A DNA stretch of 64,000 bases from contig JAQGEF010000001.1 of the NCBI GenBank assembly GCA_027854065.1, positions 1-64,000 of the forward strand, in the 5' to 3' direction. Shown here piece by piece: positions 9,853 through 19,881 of the stretch (its first letter is position 1; each line of letters opens with the position of its first letter). The position numbers were made by a program, and so were the translations under genes. The notes under the pieces are model-generated. The model did not search any database. It was not told the DNA's origin and worked only from the letters and a program-made list of their open reading frames with translations. The DNA is from Polluticaenibacter yanchengensis. Its GTDB lineage: Bacteria; Bacteroidota; Bacteroidia; Chitinophagales; Chitinophagaceae.

Positions 9853-9979
9853 CAAAGGCTGCGGCATACGTTGGTGGCGAGGCACGAGCCAGTGCGACGC
9901 AGGAGCACCGAGCGTAGCGGAGCCATAAGTACGCCGGACAAATGCTGCAATAGTAGCACAAATGGTGAAAGCCCATCGG
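9853..9979 (+). repeat. Dispersed intergenic element R1, copy B
   Basis: Ordered blocks are AAAGGCTGCGGCATACG, GGCGAGGCACGAGCC, GCGACGCAGGAGCACCGAG, GCGTAGCGGAGCC, GCCGGACAAA and, about 30 nt later, AAAGCCC. It occupies the 3' part of the 594 bp gap between serB (ends at 10002 on the minus strand) and rocD. The rest of the gap (9408-9852) is AT-rich, with nothing recognisable beyond the rocD upstream region. Confidence 0.7.
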
Positions 9980-10001
9980 CAAAAAATTGACTTTACTAAC
10001 C

Positions 10002-10835
10002 TTAAAACAAATTCAATACACCATCCATGCCGCTATAATCAAAAGCGACTTTGGCATGTTGTTTTACCTTTGGTTTTGCATGGTGGGCGACAGATAAACC
10101 GGCTAACGCCATCATTTTAAGGTCATTAGCACCATCGCCTATTGCTATGGTCTCAGTTAAAGAAATACCTGATTTATTACAGCAATCTATAAGTGTCCGG
10201 GCTTTTACTTCTGCATTCACAATCTCGCCAATAATCCTGCCGGTAAGCTTTCCATCAACAATTTCGAGTTCATTGGCCCTGGTAAAATCTAAATGGTATT
10301 TCTGTTTTAACCTGTCCGTAAAAAATGTAAACCCACCGGAAACCAGCAGGGTCTTTATGTTTGCTTTTTGTAATGCCTGCAACATTTCTTCTGCACCGGT
10401 ACTTAGCTTCAACCTTTCATCGTAAACAGCCTGTAATGCCGACTCTTCCAATCCCTCCAGTAAAGCCACCCGTTGTAAAAGACTTTCATTAAAATCCAGT
10501 TCCCCTCTCATGCTTGCCGCTGTAATAGCCGCCACCTGTTCTTTTACACCACAATAATCGGCAATTTCATCGATGCACTCAATCTGTATAAATGTAGAAT
10601 CCATATCCATCGCCACTAATTTATAATCAGACAATTTCTGGGAAGTATTGATCAATGCGAAATCAGCTTTATTCTCATTGGCAAAGCTGGCAATGATATC
10701 ATATTGATCTTCCGGCACCCCATTGATATGCCATACATTTTGCCGGGGTTGATGGTAATTAGTAACGTTTATACCTGATATTAAGCTGGCTATTAATGTA
10801 GGTTCTAAAGAAGGCCCCTGTAGTACTAATTTCAT
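10002..10835 (-). CDS. serB: Phosphoserine phosphatase
   Basis: The 277-residue HAD-superfamily enzyme catalyses the last step of L-serine synthesis (phosphoserine to serine). HAD motif I is DMDSTF with the nucleophilic Asp at about residue 76, followed by the family-specific IQIECIDEIADY. Motif II is VSGGFTFF, and motif III/IV is AIGDGANDLKMM with the Mg-binding Asp pair. The SerB-typical GxSVAHHAKPKV segment follows. The first 70 residues form a short N-terminal domain like the ACT-type extension in other SerB proteins. It is divergent from rpoC with 475 bp between starts. Confidence 0.95.
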   Translation of the reverse strand: MKLVLQGPSLEPTLIASLISGINVTNYHQPRQNVWHINGVPEDQYDIIASFANENKADFALINTSQKLSDYKLVAMDMDSTFIQIECIDEIADYCGVKEQVAAITAASMRGELDFNESLLQRVALLEGLEESALQAVYDERLKLSTGAEEMLQALQKANIKTLLVSGGFTFFTDRLKQKYHLDFTRANELEIVDGKLTGRIIGEIVNAEVKARTLIDCCNKSGISLTETIAIGDGANDLKMMALAGLSVAHHAKPKVKQHAKVAFDYSGMDGVLNLF

Positions 10836-11128
10836 AAAACTGCTGAAAGTTGCAAACGGTTTATTATGATGCGATGATACTGCAATATGTGCGAAACGAT
10901 GGCTTTAAGTAACCCGCTTTTTACATTCTGTAAAAATGTTTCAATGGATGATACCAAAACGGGTCAGGGATTAACAATGACAGCTAAACAGCTGCTAATA
11001 TTCCAAATTCACGTTAAATAAAATAACTATAAGAATAAAAGAGGCTGTGAATGGATTTTCGGAACAAAGAAAATCCGGATGAAATGTAAAAAAAACTACA
11101 AAATATTTGGTTTTGTAATTTAATTAGC

Positions 11129-11159
11129 TTTGTAATATAAAATATCTTAGTTACCTTTG
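11129..11159 (+). promoter_or_regulatory. rpoC promoter, near-perfect Bacteroidota consensus
   Basis: TTTG at 11129-11132, exactly 19 bp, then TACCTTTG at 11152-11159 match the primary sigma consensus TTTG-N19-TAnnTTTG completely. Transcription would begin near 11166 and give a leader of about 145 nt before the rpoC ATG. This supports rpoC being transcribed on its own. Confidence 0.8.
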
Positions 11160-11310
11160 CTGACTTATTTGTGCTTACTTTACAATTAAAATTGCGGAAA
11201 TCATATAGGTTTCAATAGTTTAACACCGGTTCCCAACGGCAGAAAATATCTGTTTTGAGGAAGCGGATTTGTATTGCAGGTACATAGAAATTAAAATTGT
11301 TAATAATAAT

Positions 11311-14300
11311 ATGGCTATCAAAAAGGACAACAGGCCGAAGTCTAACTTCTCGAGCATTACCATTAGCTTGGCCAGCCCGGACAGTATTTTAGAACGCAGC
11401 CATGGTGAGGTGTTAAAACCGGAAACCATTAACTACCGTACATATAAGCCGGAGCGCGACGGTTTATTTTGTGAGCGCATCTTTGGTCCTGTAAAGGATT
11501 ATGAGTGTGCTTGTGGTAAGTATAAACGTATTCGTTATAAAGGCATTGTGTGTGACCGTTGTGGTGTGGAAGTAACCGAGAAAAAGGTTCGCCGCGAAAG
11601 AATGGGACACATTAAATTAGTAGTGCCTGTTGTACATATTTGGTACTTTAAAAGCTTGCCTAATAAAATAGGTTACCTGCTTGGTATGAGCAGTAAAAAG
11701 CTTGAGTCAATCGTTTACTACGAGCGCTTTGTAGTAATCAACCCGGGTATCCGTGCAGATAAAGGTCAAAACTTTGGTGATTTAATCAGCGAGGAAGAAT
11801 ACCTTGATATTTTGGACGCGTTACCAAAAGATAATCATTTATTATCTGATGACGATCCGAATAAATTCGTAGCAAAAATGGGTGCTGAGGCTGTAAGCGA
11901 ATTATTAAGCCGCCTGGAGTTAGACCAACTTAGCTACGACCTGCGCAATGCCGCAGCCAATGAAACCAGCCAGCAACGTCGTGCAGATGCTTTAAAACGC
12001 TTAAGCGTGGTTGAAGCTTTCCGTGAAGCAAGTACCCGTATTACTAACCGCCCTGAGTGGATGGTAATGCAGTATATCCCGGTTATTCCACCTGAGTTAC
12101 GTCCTTTAGTACCTTTGGATGGTGGCCGTTTTGCATCTTCTGACCTTAACGATTTGTACCGCCGTGTAATTATCCGTAACAACCGTTTGAAACGTTTGTT
12201 GGAAATTAAAGCGCCTGAAGTAATCTTACGTAACGAAAAACGTATGTTACAGGAGGCTATTGATAGCTTATTCGATAACAGCCGTAAATCTAATGCTGTA
12301 AAAGCTGAAGGTGGTCGTGCTTTAAAATCCTTATCGGATGTATTAAAAGGTAAACAAGGTCGTTTCCGTCAGAACTTACTGGGTAAACGTGTGGATTATT
12401 CCGGACGTTCCGTAATCGTAGTAGGCCCTGAATTGAAATTGCACGAGTGTGGTTTACCTAAAGATATGGGTGCCGAGCTTTTCAAACCGTTTATTATCCG
12501 TAAACTTATTGAGCGCGGTATTGTTAAAACAGTAAAATCTGCCCGTAAATTAGTAGATAGAAAAGAAGCCATTGTTTGGGATATCTTGGAGAACATCTTA
12601 AAAGGTCACCCGATCATGTTAAACCGTGCCCCAACGTTGCACCGTTTATCTATCCAGGCATTCCAACCACGTTTAATTGAAGGTAAAGCGATTCAGTTAC
12701 ACCCATTAGTAACAGCGGCATTCAACGCCGATTTCGATGGTGACCAGATGGCGGTTCACGTGCCTTTGAGCAGTGCGGCAATTCTGGAAGCCCAGTTATT
12801 AATGTTATCCAGCCACAACATCTTAAACCCGCAAAACGGTACGCCGGTTACCTTACCGTCTCAGGACATGGTACTTGGTTTATACTATATTACCAAAGGT
12901 AAACGTAACAATGGTGTAGATGTGGTAAGAGGTGAAGGTATGGCTTTCTACAGTGCCGATGAGGTGATCATCGCATTGAACGAAAAGAAAGTTGACTTAC
13001 ACGCTTTCATTAAAGTAAAAACCAACGTTCGTAATAAACAAGGTAAGTTAGAAAAGAAACTTATCGAAACAACAGTTGGACGTGTATTGTTTAACCAGCA
13101 TGTGCCTGAAGAGGTAGGTTATATCAATGCATTGTTAACTAAGAAAAGCTTACGTGAAATTATTGGTGATATCGTAAAAATTACTGACGTTCCAAAAACG
13201 GCTAAATTCCTTGATGATATCAAACAATTAGGTTTCCGTATGGCATTCAAAGGTGGTTTGTCATTCAGTATCAACGACCTTATCATTCCTGATGCAAAAC
13301 AGGAATTATTAGAGAATGCAAAATCTGAGGTAGAGGAAGTATGGGAAAACTATAACATGGGTCTTATTACCAACAATGAGCGCTATAACGCCATCGTTGA
13401 TATCTGGAGCCGTGTGGATACCCGCATCACTGAAACCTTAATTCATGAAATGACAGTAGATAAACAAGGTTTTAACTCTGTATTCATGATGTTGGATTCC
13501 GGTGCACGTGGTAGCAAGCAACAGGTAAAACAGTTGGCTGGTATCAGAGGTTTGATGGCTAAGCCACGTAAATCCGGTTCTACTGGTTCTGAGATCATTG
13601 AAAACCCGATCTTATCAAACTTTAAAGGCGGTTTGAACGTATTGGATTACTTTATCTCTACGCACGGTGCCCGTAAAGGTTTGGCGGATACGGCCCTGAA
13701 AACTGCGGATGCGGGTTACTTAACCCGTCGTTTGGTGGATGTGGCTCAGGACGTGGTAATTACCGAAGAAGATTGCGGTACATTACGTGGTATTGAAGTA
13801 CACGCATTAAAAGACAATGAAGATATCATTGAAGGTTTAGCAGACCGTATTGCAGGCAGAACCACTTTACACGATGTGTATAACCCAGCTACCCAGGAGT
13901 TAATCGTTGAAGCAGGTACTGAATTGACTCACGACATGGCTGACGAAATTGAAGAGGCCGGTATTGAGCATTTAGAAATCCGTTCCGTATTAACTTGTGA
14001 AAGCAAGCGTGGTGTGTGTGTTAAATGTTACGGTAAAAACTTAGCAACTGGTTATACCGCTCAACGTGGTGATTCTGTAGGTATTATTGCTGCACAATCA
14101 ATTGGTGAGCCGGGTACACAGTTAACACTTCGTACGTTCCACGTGGGTGGTGTGGCTAACTCCGCATCTGTTGAAAATACATTGAATTCTAAATTTGAAG
14201 GTACTGTTCAGTTCGATGGTTTACGTTCAGTAACCAGCGTTAACGCACAAGGTGAGAAATCACAGGTGGTTATCGGGCGTACCGGTGAATTGAGAATTAT

Positions 14301-15603
14301 GGACGAGAAAAATGATCGTTTATTAGTCACTCATAATATTCCTTACGGTTCTACTTTATTGGTTAAAAACGGCCAGCAAATTAAGAAAGGCGATGTTATC
14401 TGCTCATGGGATCCGTTCAACAACGTCATCGTAGCAGAACAAACCGGTGCCGTTGGATTTGATGGTATTCTGGATGGTATTACCTTCCGTGAGGAAAGTG
14501 ATGACCAAACAGGCCACAGAGAGAAAGTAATTATAGAAACTAAAGATAAAACCAAAGTTCCTTCCATATTGGTACATGGTAAAGATGTAAAAACTTACAA
14601 CTTACCGGTAGGTGCACACATCTCTGTAGATGAGAACCAGGAAGTAACACCGGGTCAGGTACTTGCTAAAATACCACGTGTATTAGGTAAGTTACGTGAT
14701 ATCACGGGTGGTCTTCCACGTGTAACTGAGTTATTTGAAGCCCGTAACCCAAGCAACCCGGCAGTAGTAAGTGCTATTGATGGCGTGGTTACTTTCGGTA
14801 ACATTAAACGTGGTAACCGCGAATTGGTAGTAGAGTCTAAAGATGGTACTACTAAAAAATACTTAGTGCCGTTAACCCGCCAGATCCTGGCTCAGGACGG
14901 TGACTTCGTAAAAGCAGGTAGTCCTTTATCTGATGGTTCTATTTCTCCTGCAGACATCTTAAACATCAAAGGTCCGTTTGCCGTACAAGAGTACGTTGTG
15001 AATGAGATCCAGGAAGTTTACCGTTTACAGGGTGTAAAAATCAATGACAAACACGTAGAAGTAATTGTTCGTCAGATGATGAAAAAAGTTGAAATCTTAG
15101 ATGCCGGTGATACCCGTTTCTTAGAGGAAGACCTGGAAGACCGTTACGAATTTAACGAAGAGAACGACCGCATCTTTGATAAGAAAGTGGTAGTTGAAGC
15201 TGGTAGCAGTACGAAATATCGTCCTGGTCAGATTATCAGCCTTCGTGAATTACGTGAAGAGAATAGCTTACTACGCCGTAACGACCAGCAATTAGTAGAA
15301 GTACGTGATGCACAACCTGCCACAGCTACTCCTGTATTGTTAGGTATTACAAAAGCTTCTTTAGGTGTACCAAGCTGGATTTCTGCAGCATCCTTCCAGG
15401 AAACAACTAAAGTATTAAGTACTGCAGCCATCCATGGTAAGCAAGACTTAATGATCGGTTTGAAAGAAAACGTTATTACCGGTCACCAGATTCCAGCCGG
15501 TACAGGTCTTCGCGAATTCGACAACCTGATCGTTGGTAGCAAAGAAGAGTATGAATTATTAACTACTACGCGCGAAGCAATGAGTTTCGATGACGAAGAA
15601 TAA
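11311..15603 (+). CDS. rpoC: RNA polymerase beta' subunit
   Basis: This 1430-residue catalytic subunit of RNA polymerase is complete. The ATG at 11311 starts [16 protein letters not shown], the usual Bacteroidota N-terminus; in-frame codons upstream to 11269 are not conserved. The first zinc site is [18 protein letters not shown] at about residues 66-88. The Mg-binding loop is [15 protein letters not shown] bridge-helix/trigger-loop region includes [19 protein letters not shown]. The second zinc site is [14 protein letters not shown], and the C-terminal part carries [20 protein letters not shown]. Unlike most bacteria there is no rpoB immediately upstream: the preceding gene is serB on the other strand. 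Confidence 0.98.
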   Translation: MAIKKDNRPKSNFSSITISLASPDSILERSHGEVLKPETINYRTYKPERDGLFCERIFGPVKDYECACGKYKRIRYKGIVCDRCGVEVTEKKVRRERMGHIKLVVPVVHIWYFKSLPNKIGYLLGMSSKKLESIVYYERFVVINPGIRADKGQNFGDLISEEEYLDILDALPKDNHLLSDDDPNKFVAKMGAEAVSELLSRLELDQLSYDLRNAAANETSQQRRADALKRLSVVEAFREASTRITNRPEWMVMQYIPVIPPELRPLVPLDGGRFASSDLNDLYRRVIIRNNRLKRLLEIKAPEVILRNEKRMLQEAIDSLFDNSRKSNAVKAEGGRALKSLSDVLKGKQGRFRQNLLGKRVDYSGRSVIVVGPELKLHECGLPKDMGAELFKPFIIRKLIERGIVKTVKSARKLVDRKEAIVWDILENILKGHPIMLNRAPTLHRLSIQAFQPRLIEGKAIQLHPLVTAAFNADFDGDQMAVHVPLSSAAILEAQLLMLSSHNILNPQNGTPVTLPSQDMVLGLYYITKGKRNNGVDVVRGEGMAFYSADEVIIALNEKKVDLHAFIKVKTNVRNKQGKLEKKLIETTVGRVLFNQHVPEEVGYINALLTKKSLREIIGDIVKITDVPKTAKFLDDIKQLGFRMAFKGGLSFSINDLIIPDAKQELLENAKSEVEEVWENYNMGLITNNERYNAIVDIWSRVDTRITETLIHEMTVDKQGFNSVFMMLDSGARGSKQQVKQLAGIRGLMAKPRKSGSTGSEIIENPILSNFKGGLNVLDYFISTHGARKGLADTALKTADAGYLTRRLVDVAQDVVITEEDCGTLRGIEVHALKDNEDIIEGLADRIAGRTTLHDVYNPATQELIVEAGTELTHDMADEIEEAGIEHLEIRSVLTCESKRGVCVKCYGKNLATGYTAQRGDSVGIIAAQSIGEPGTQLTLRTFHVGGVANSASVENTLNSKFEGTVQFDGLRSVTSVNAQGEKSQVVIGRTGELRIMDEKNDRLLVTHNIPYGSTLLVKNGQQIKKGDVICSWDPFNNVIVAEQTGAVGFDGILDGITFREESDDQTGHREKVIIETKDKTKVPSILVHGKDVKTYNLPVGAHISVDENQEVTPGQVLAKIPRVLGKLRDITGGLPRVTELFEARNPSNPAVVSAIDGVVTFGNIKRGNRELVVESKDGTTKKYLVPLTRQILAQDGDFVKAGSPLSDGSISPADILNIKGPFAVQEYVVNEIQEVYRLQGVKINDKHVEVIVRQMMKKVEILDAGDTRFLEEDLEDRYEFNEENDRIFDKKVVVEAGSSTKYRPGQIISLRELREENSLLRRNDQQLVEVRDAQPATATPVLLGITKASLGVPSWISAASFQETTKVLSTAAIHGKQDLMIGLKENVITGHQIPAGTGLREFDNLIVGSKEEYELLTTTREAMSFDDEE

Positions 15604-15622
15604 TCATTCTTAGAATAATATG

Positions 15623-15654
15623 AAAAAGCAGCAAGAAAAATCTTGCTGCTTTTT
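15623..15654 (+). terminator. rpoC intrinsic terminator
   Basis: A 14 bp perfect stem (AAAAAGCAGCAAGA / TCTTGCTGCTTTTT) with a 4-nt loop runs straight into a T run, 20 bp after the rpoC stop. Confidence 0.92.
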
Positions 15655-15684
15655 TATTGTCAACACTTCCTGGTCCGGACATTT

Positions 15685-15795
15685 TGGGGCTACCGGCATG
15701 GGTAATACTGTCAAGCTGTAGTTCCGGCTGCTCTGGGCTCGCTCACGCTCGGTACTCCTGCGTCGTACCAGGCCCGGCGCATCCGGCAGCCCTTG
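15685..15795 (-). repeat. Dispersed intergenic element R1, copy D
   Basis: On the minus strand it reads AAGGGCTGCCGGATGCG, GACGCAGGAGTACCGAGCG, AGCAGCCGGAAC and, about 35 nt later, GTAGCCCCAAAAT. The CGCAGGAG-ACCGAGCGT core matches copy B very closely. With repeat Z copy 2 it fills most of the 540 bp gap after rpoC. Confidence 0.7.
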
Positions 15796-15957
15796 AACAC
15801 TTTTAATTCTACTCAGGGGATTTTTAGGCTGAAGTGTAGTTGAAGCCCGTATAGTGCCCATTTAAAATATCTTAAATTGAGTTTCAGTTGTTCAATAATA
15901 CCACTATTGATCTATGGCTTGCTTTAAAATCATTCATTCAGGGTATCAGGTCTGATA

Positions 15958-16053
15958 AGGAATAAATCTGCGTTCATCAGCGATTGTATCATTCTGCGCC
16001 ATCAGCGGGGAAATATTGGATGTATATAACAGCGCATTATATTGTAGATACCT
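15958..16053 (+). repeat. Dispersed element Z, copy 2
   Basis: This is the second copy of the roughly 95 bp sequence at 8028-8125, with the shared blocks ATCAGCGATTGTAT, TTCTGC-CCATCAGCGG and AAATATT. Here it lies beyond the terminator of the permease gene rather than between gene and terminator. Confidence 0.65.
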
Positions 16054-16091
16054 ATGGATTAATAGTTCTTTACAGCAATTTCTGAAAATAA

Positions 16092-16125
16092 AAAAGCGGC
16101 AAATCTAAAGTAGAATGCCGCTTTT
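16092..16125 (-). terminator. Permease gene terminator
   Basis: The stem AAAAGCGGCA / TGCCGCTTTT has a 14-nt loop. On the minus strand it is followed by TTTTTTATTTT. It lies 20 bp after the permease stop. Confidence 0.85.
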
Positions 16126-16144
16126 CCAATATTAAAAACTAAAC

Positions 16145-17560
16145 CTATTTATTTAGTTTACTCTTTTGTTGCCCATAGAAGAAATAGATAGCTACACCTA
16201 GTCCCATCCAGATCGCTAAACGGATCCAGGCTTCAATTGGCAAAGAATACATTAAATATCCGCAAACCACCACACCCATAATCGGTACAAATGGTACCAG
16301 TGGTGTTTTGAATGAACGTGGCGCATCCGGCATTTTCTTTCTCATGACGATTACACCGATACATACTAATGAGAAAGCCAGTAAAGTACCGATACTAACC
16401 ATGTGTCCCAGATCTGTCACCGGCACAAAACCCGCAAATATACTGACGAAAAACATGAAGAAGATATTCGTTTTCCATGGGGTTCTGAATTTAGGGTGGA
16501 TATCACCAAAGAACTTTGGCAATAAACCATCGTTACTCATAGAGTAGAATACACGGCTTTGTCCCATCAACATTACCAATATAACAGAGGTATAACCAGC
16601 CAGGATCGCTATAATTAACCCCATTTGTAAGAATCCGTAACCAGTCACTTTAAATGCAGTAGCTGCAGGAGAAGCATCCCCTTTAAAAACCTGGAATGGC
16701 ACCAATCCCGTCATTACATGGGAAAAAAGTACATATAAAACAGTACAGACAGCAAGAGAGCCTAAAATACCCACAGGCATACCCTTTTTAGGATTTTTGG
16801 CTTCCTGTGCAGCAGTAGATACTGCATCAAAACCAATAAATGCAAAAAATACCAATGCAGCGCCAGATGCGATACCGGACCATCCAAACTCCCCATAAGT
16901 ACCCGTGTTTGCAGGTATATAAGGCGTATGATTAGCCGGGTTTATAAACTTCCATCCTAACACAATGAATAAAATAACTACAGCTACTTTTACAATTACC
17001 AGGAAGTTATTTAATGTAGCAGATTCTTTTGTTCCGCGCATTAACAATAGCGATAATAAACAAACGATGACAATGGCAGGTAAATTAATACCACCGCCAT
17101 CAACTTCAGCAAATGATTTCGTGAGGTATAAAGGCATTTCTATGCCAAATTCATGCAATAACTTATTAAAATAGCCGGACCAGGATACACCAACCGTTGC
17201 AGCGCCAAGTGCATACTCCAATACAAGGTCCCAACCAATGATCCATGCCATAAATTCACCCATTGTAGCATAAGAGTAAGTATAAGCACTACCTGCCACC
17301 GGAATCATAGAGGCAAATTCCGCGTAACACAAACCTGCGAAGGCGCAACCAACTGCTGCCAGTACAAATGATAATGTGACTGCAGGCCCCGCATGGTCCG
17401 CTGCTGCAATACCCGTTAAGGAAAATAGTCCGGCACCGATAATGGCTCCAATACCCAATGCCACCAATGCACCGGAACTTAAGGTTCGTTTCAGGCCCTT
17501 TTCAGATTCGTCGGCTTCTGATAAAAGAACACTTAACGACTTCTTTCTAAAAATACTCAT
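16145..17560 (-). CDS. APC-superfamily amino acid permease
   Basis: The 471-residue inner-membrane transporter has about 12 hydrophobic segments. The first carries the APC signature GALVALGIGAIIGAGLFSLTG (Gly-rich unwound helix at about residues 30-50). CYAEFASMIPVAGSAYTYSYATMGE in helix 3 is typical of the cationic amino acid transporter (CAT/YfnA) branch. GFDAVSTAAQEAKNPKKGMP and GQSRVFYSMSNDGLLPK are further family stretches. The substrate is probably a neutral or cationic amino acid taken up with protons; the exact one is not readable. It is monocistronic with its own terminator. The 336 bp upstream is AT-rich with no clear regulatory structure. Confidence 0.92.
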   Translation of the reverse strand: MSIFRKKSLSVLLSEADESEKGLKRTLSSGALVALGIGAIIGAGLFSLTGIAAADHAGPAVTLSFVLAAVGCAFAGLCYAEFASMIPVAGSAYTYSYATMGEFMAWIIGWDLVLEYALGAATVGVSWSGYFNKLLHEFGIEMPLYLTKSFAEVDGGGINLPAIVIVCLLSLLLMRGTKESATLNNFLVIVKVAVVILFIVLGWKFINPANHTPYIPANTGTYGEFGWSGIASGAALVFFAFIGFDAVSTAAQEAKNPKKGMPVGILGSLAVCTVLYVLFSHVMTGLVPFQVFKGDASPAATAFKVTGYGFLQMGLIIAILAGYTSVILVMLMGQSRVFYSMSNDGLLPKFFGDIHPKFRTPWKTNIFFMFFVSIFAGFVPVTDLGHMVSIGTLLAFSLVCIGVIVMRKKMPDAPRSFKTPLVPFVPIMGVVVCGYLMYSLPIEAWIRLAIWMGLGVAIYFFYGQQKSKLNK

Positions 17561-17853
17561 AAGTTATTTCGTTAATTAGTTAAATTCAGTTGGAAAAGTA
17601 ATTAATAATTAGCATTAACAAATCATTAATGCGTATTTAATTGACGTTTTTTCTAAAAAAAACATACTTAAACTTAATAAAAATTAAATAGTAGCAATAA
17701 GTGTTTAGCATTGAGCAATCATTTCTCACTAATGGTTTCACTACCTCTTGTTTTAATTCTACCCACTTAAATCATTTGTCAAGGCTAAATACCATTTGTC
17801 ATACCGATTAAACCAGTTGTCCCAATTGAAAAGAAAGATAAAATAATCGCTTG

Positions 17854-17861
17854 TATGTTTG
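17854..17861 (+). promoter_or_regulatory. Putative -7 box for the small secreted protein
   Basis: TATGTTTG matches TAnnTTTG exactly and would give a leader of about 30 nt. No good -33 box is seen at 19 bp. Confidence 0.45.
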
Positions 17862-17896
17862 CATTACAAAATAACACAAACAAAAAAACACACACC

Positions 17897-18217
17897 ATGA
17901 AAAAGATTATATTATCCGCTATCGCTATCACAGCCTTATCTTTTGCAAACGCAACTGAAACCAAATTAAACAGCATGACAGTTAAAACTGTAAATATCAA
18001 TGCTGTGATGGAAGAAAATGTAAAGTTGCAAAACAATATTGAAGATTTAAAAGCAACTACAGAGAACCTTAAATGCGAAGTGTCTTATAATAAAGCAATG
18101 CAGCAAGTAATCAACAAGCTTTATGCAGAAGACAACCAGGCTTCTTTGGAAGAATCAAAATCTCTTAAAAACTACAACAATATGATGTTTAAAACCATCA
18201 AAAAATTGTCAGAATAA
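17897..18217 (+). CDS. Small secreted coiled-coil protein, unknown
   Basis: The 106-residue product has a signal peptide (MKKIILSAIAITALSFANA). A highly charged helical mature part follows, with heptad-like spacing from about residue 35 to 75 (EENVKLQNNIEDLKATTENLK), so a coiled coil is likely. The ATG at 17897 was chosen over an earlier in-frame ATG at 17855 because the latter lies in the -7 promoter box and would bury the signal peptide. It has its own terminator downstream. I do not recognise a family. Confidence 0.7.
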   Translation: MKKIILSAIAITALSFANATETKLNSMTVKTVNINAVMEENVKLQNNIEDLKATTENLKCEVSYNKAMQQVINKLYAEDNQASLEESKSLKNYNNMMFKTIKKLSE

Positions 18218-18380
18218 TTTTTTTAAGAAAAAATGTAACATTTAAAGAAATTTGACGTTTAACACTTGGAAATAAGCAATAACACAAAAGAAATTGTAAA
18301 AACTGAATGTAAAACTCACACGTCAACTATATCATAACAACACACGATATTCAAAATTCTGTTTTTTTAGTATTAATTAC

Positions 18381-18402
18381 ACGAGCCCTTTCCAGGGCTT
18401 GT
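18381..18402 (+). terminator. Intrinsic terminator
   Basis: The stem ACGAGCCCT / AGGGCTTGT (one G-U pair) with loop TTCC is followed by TTCATTTTTT. It ends the small secreted protein transcript. Confidence 0.75.
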
Positions 18403-18458
18403 TTCATTTTTTCCAATAAATTTTTTTTATTCCTGTAATAGCAGCTAATTTTAAAATT

Positions 18459-19493
18459 ATGAACGAGCTGATAGAATACCGGATTACTGATATTAAAACT
18501 GAAACGAATAATACCAGGACATTTTTTCTTAAGCCGTGCACGATACACTATAGCTATAAAGCCGGGCAGTTTATTACTTTCGAATTTGATTTCAAAATCA
18601 ATAAAGTAAACAGGAGCTATTCCATATCCTCTTCTCCAGACACTGATCAGCAAATTTCAATTACCGTAAAACGTGTGCTGAACGGGGAAGTAACTAATTG
18701 GCTTTTTACCAAAGCAAAAATTGGTGATGTATTATCCGGAAGCCCCGCCCAGGGAAAATTCACCATCGACTATACCCCCGGTAACAAAAGAGATATCTTT
18801 TTAATTGCCGCCGGGTCCGGCATTACGGCACTGTACAGTATATTAAAATCGGTTTTAAAACACGAACCGGGCAGTAATGTGGTATTGGTATATAGCAATA
18901 GTAGTATTGAAACTACCATTTTTTACAATGATATAAAAGTATTGGGAATACAACATCCTAATTTGACAATTGAATGGTTGTTCAGCGACAATCCCAATAT
19001 ATTAAGAGCCAGATTAGGCAATTTTATACTGGAAGAAATAATGAACAGGCATTTAAAATATGATAAAAACAATGCGTTAATTTACACTTGCGGACCGGAA
19101 GATTTTATGCTGATGGTACAAATATCAAGCCTGACCAATGGTTATAATAAAAACAACATCAGGAAAGAGATTTACGACGTTACACCGGCAGAGGTTGAAA
19201 AGAAGTACTGGGATGAACAAAACCGGCAGGTAACATTCATCAAAAATAATATTGCTACAAAAATAGAAGTGCCTTACAATGTTAGTTTACTGGATGCCGC
19301 CCTTAACAATGGGATCAGCATCAGCAATAGTTGCAAAGCGGGTAAATGCGGGACTTGTGTGTGCAGGTTAAAACAGGGGAAAGTATGGATGCATTATAAT
19401 GAAGTATTGATGGATAGTGAAATTGAGAACGGTGAAATACTTACCTGCACAGGACATCCTATAACTGATGATGTAATCATAGAAATTAAATAA
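18459..19493 (+). CDS. Ferredoxin-NAD(P)H reductase with C-terminal 2Fe-2S domain
   Basis: The 344-residue flavoprotein has three modules in order. An FAD-binding barrel (residues about 1-100) carries the RSYSISSSP motif. An NAD(P)-binding domain (about 105-235) has AAGSGITALYSI and YTCGPEDFM. A plant-type ferredoxin domain (about 255-344) has the cluster ligands Cys-x4-Cys-x2-Cys in SNSCKAGKCGTCVC, with a fourth Cys in ILTCTGHP. This is the PaaE/VanB-like reductase layout that passes electrons from NAD(P)H through FAD to a 2Fe-2S centre. Its stop overlaps the start of the Rieske gene by one base (TAATG), so the two are translationally coupled and probably partners. Confidence 0.9.
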   Translation: MNELIEYRITDIKTETNNTRTFFLKPCTIHYSYKAGQFITFEFDFKINKVNRSYSISSSPDTDQQISITVKRVLNGEVTNWLFTKAKIGDVLSGSPAQGKFTIDYTPGNKRDIFLIAAGSGITALYSILKSVLKHEPGSNVVLVYSNSSIETTIFYNDIKVLGIQHPNLTIEWLFSDNPNILRARLGNFILEEIMNRHLKYDKNNALIYTCGPEDFMLMVQISSLTNGYNKNNIRKEIYDVTPAEVEKKYWDEQNRQVTFIKNNIATKIEVPYNVSLLDAALNNGISISNSCKAGKCGTCVCRLKQGKVWMHYNEVLMDSEIENGEILTCTGHPITDDVIIEIK

Positions 19494-19831
19494 TGGAAAC
19501 AGACAAAAATTACAGATGGTACAAAGTGGCCGAAAGCATGGCCGAAATTACCCAGCGCGGACAACGCCAGAGCATGGTTGTAAACCTGTTCGGAACAGAA
19601 ATATGCCTGAGTGTTTATAACCAGCAGATATTCGGATGCAATAATAAATGCCCTCATGCGGGCGCAAAATTCAGCGATGGCTGGATAGATGCTACCGGTA
19701 ATATTGTATGCCCCTTGCACAGGTACAAATTCAATGTAAAAAACGGGTATAACAGCAGTGGTGAAGGCTACCATCTTAAAACATATCCGGTAAAAGAAAC
19801 GGATGATGGTGTATTTGTGGGCATCATTTAA
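19493..19831 (+). CDS. Rieske 2Fe-2S ferredoxin-like protein
   Basis: This 112-residue single-domain Rieske protein has both ligand pairs: CPHAG (Cys-x-His at about residues 53-55) and CPLHRYKF (Cys-x2-His at about 74-77). It has no signal peptide or membrane anchor, so it is a soluble electron carrier like those feeding aromatic-ring dioxygenases or NirD-like proteins. It is co-translated with the upstream reductase. No oxygenase or nitrite reductase large subunit lies nearby, so the terminal acceptor is unknown. Confidence 0.88.
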   Translation: METDKNYRWYKVAESMAEITQRGQRQSMVVNLFGTEICLSVYNQQIFGCNNKCPHAGAKFSDGWIDATGNIVCPLHRYKFNVKNGYNSSGEGYHLKTYPVKETDDGVFVGII

Positions 19832-19881
19832 TAACCATTAAAGAAATAGCATCCGGATAAACCTGGCTTAGTGAACAATGA

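Noticed and set aside
9690..9959. 89-codon open frame on the minus strand
   Set aside because: It lies across repeat R1-B and has an odd composition; best explained by the GC-rich repeat.
11269..11310. Longer rpoC N-terminus
   Set aside because: The extra 14 codons are not part of the conserved RpoC start and lack an [13 protein letters not shown] is the standard beginning.
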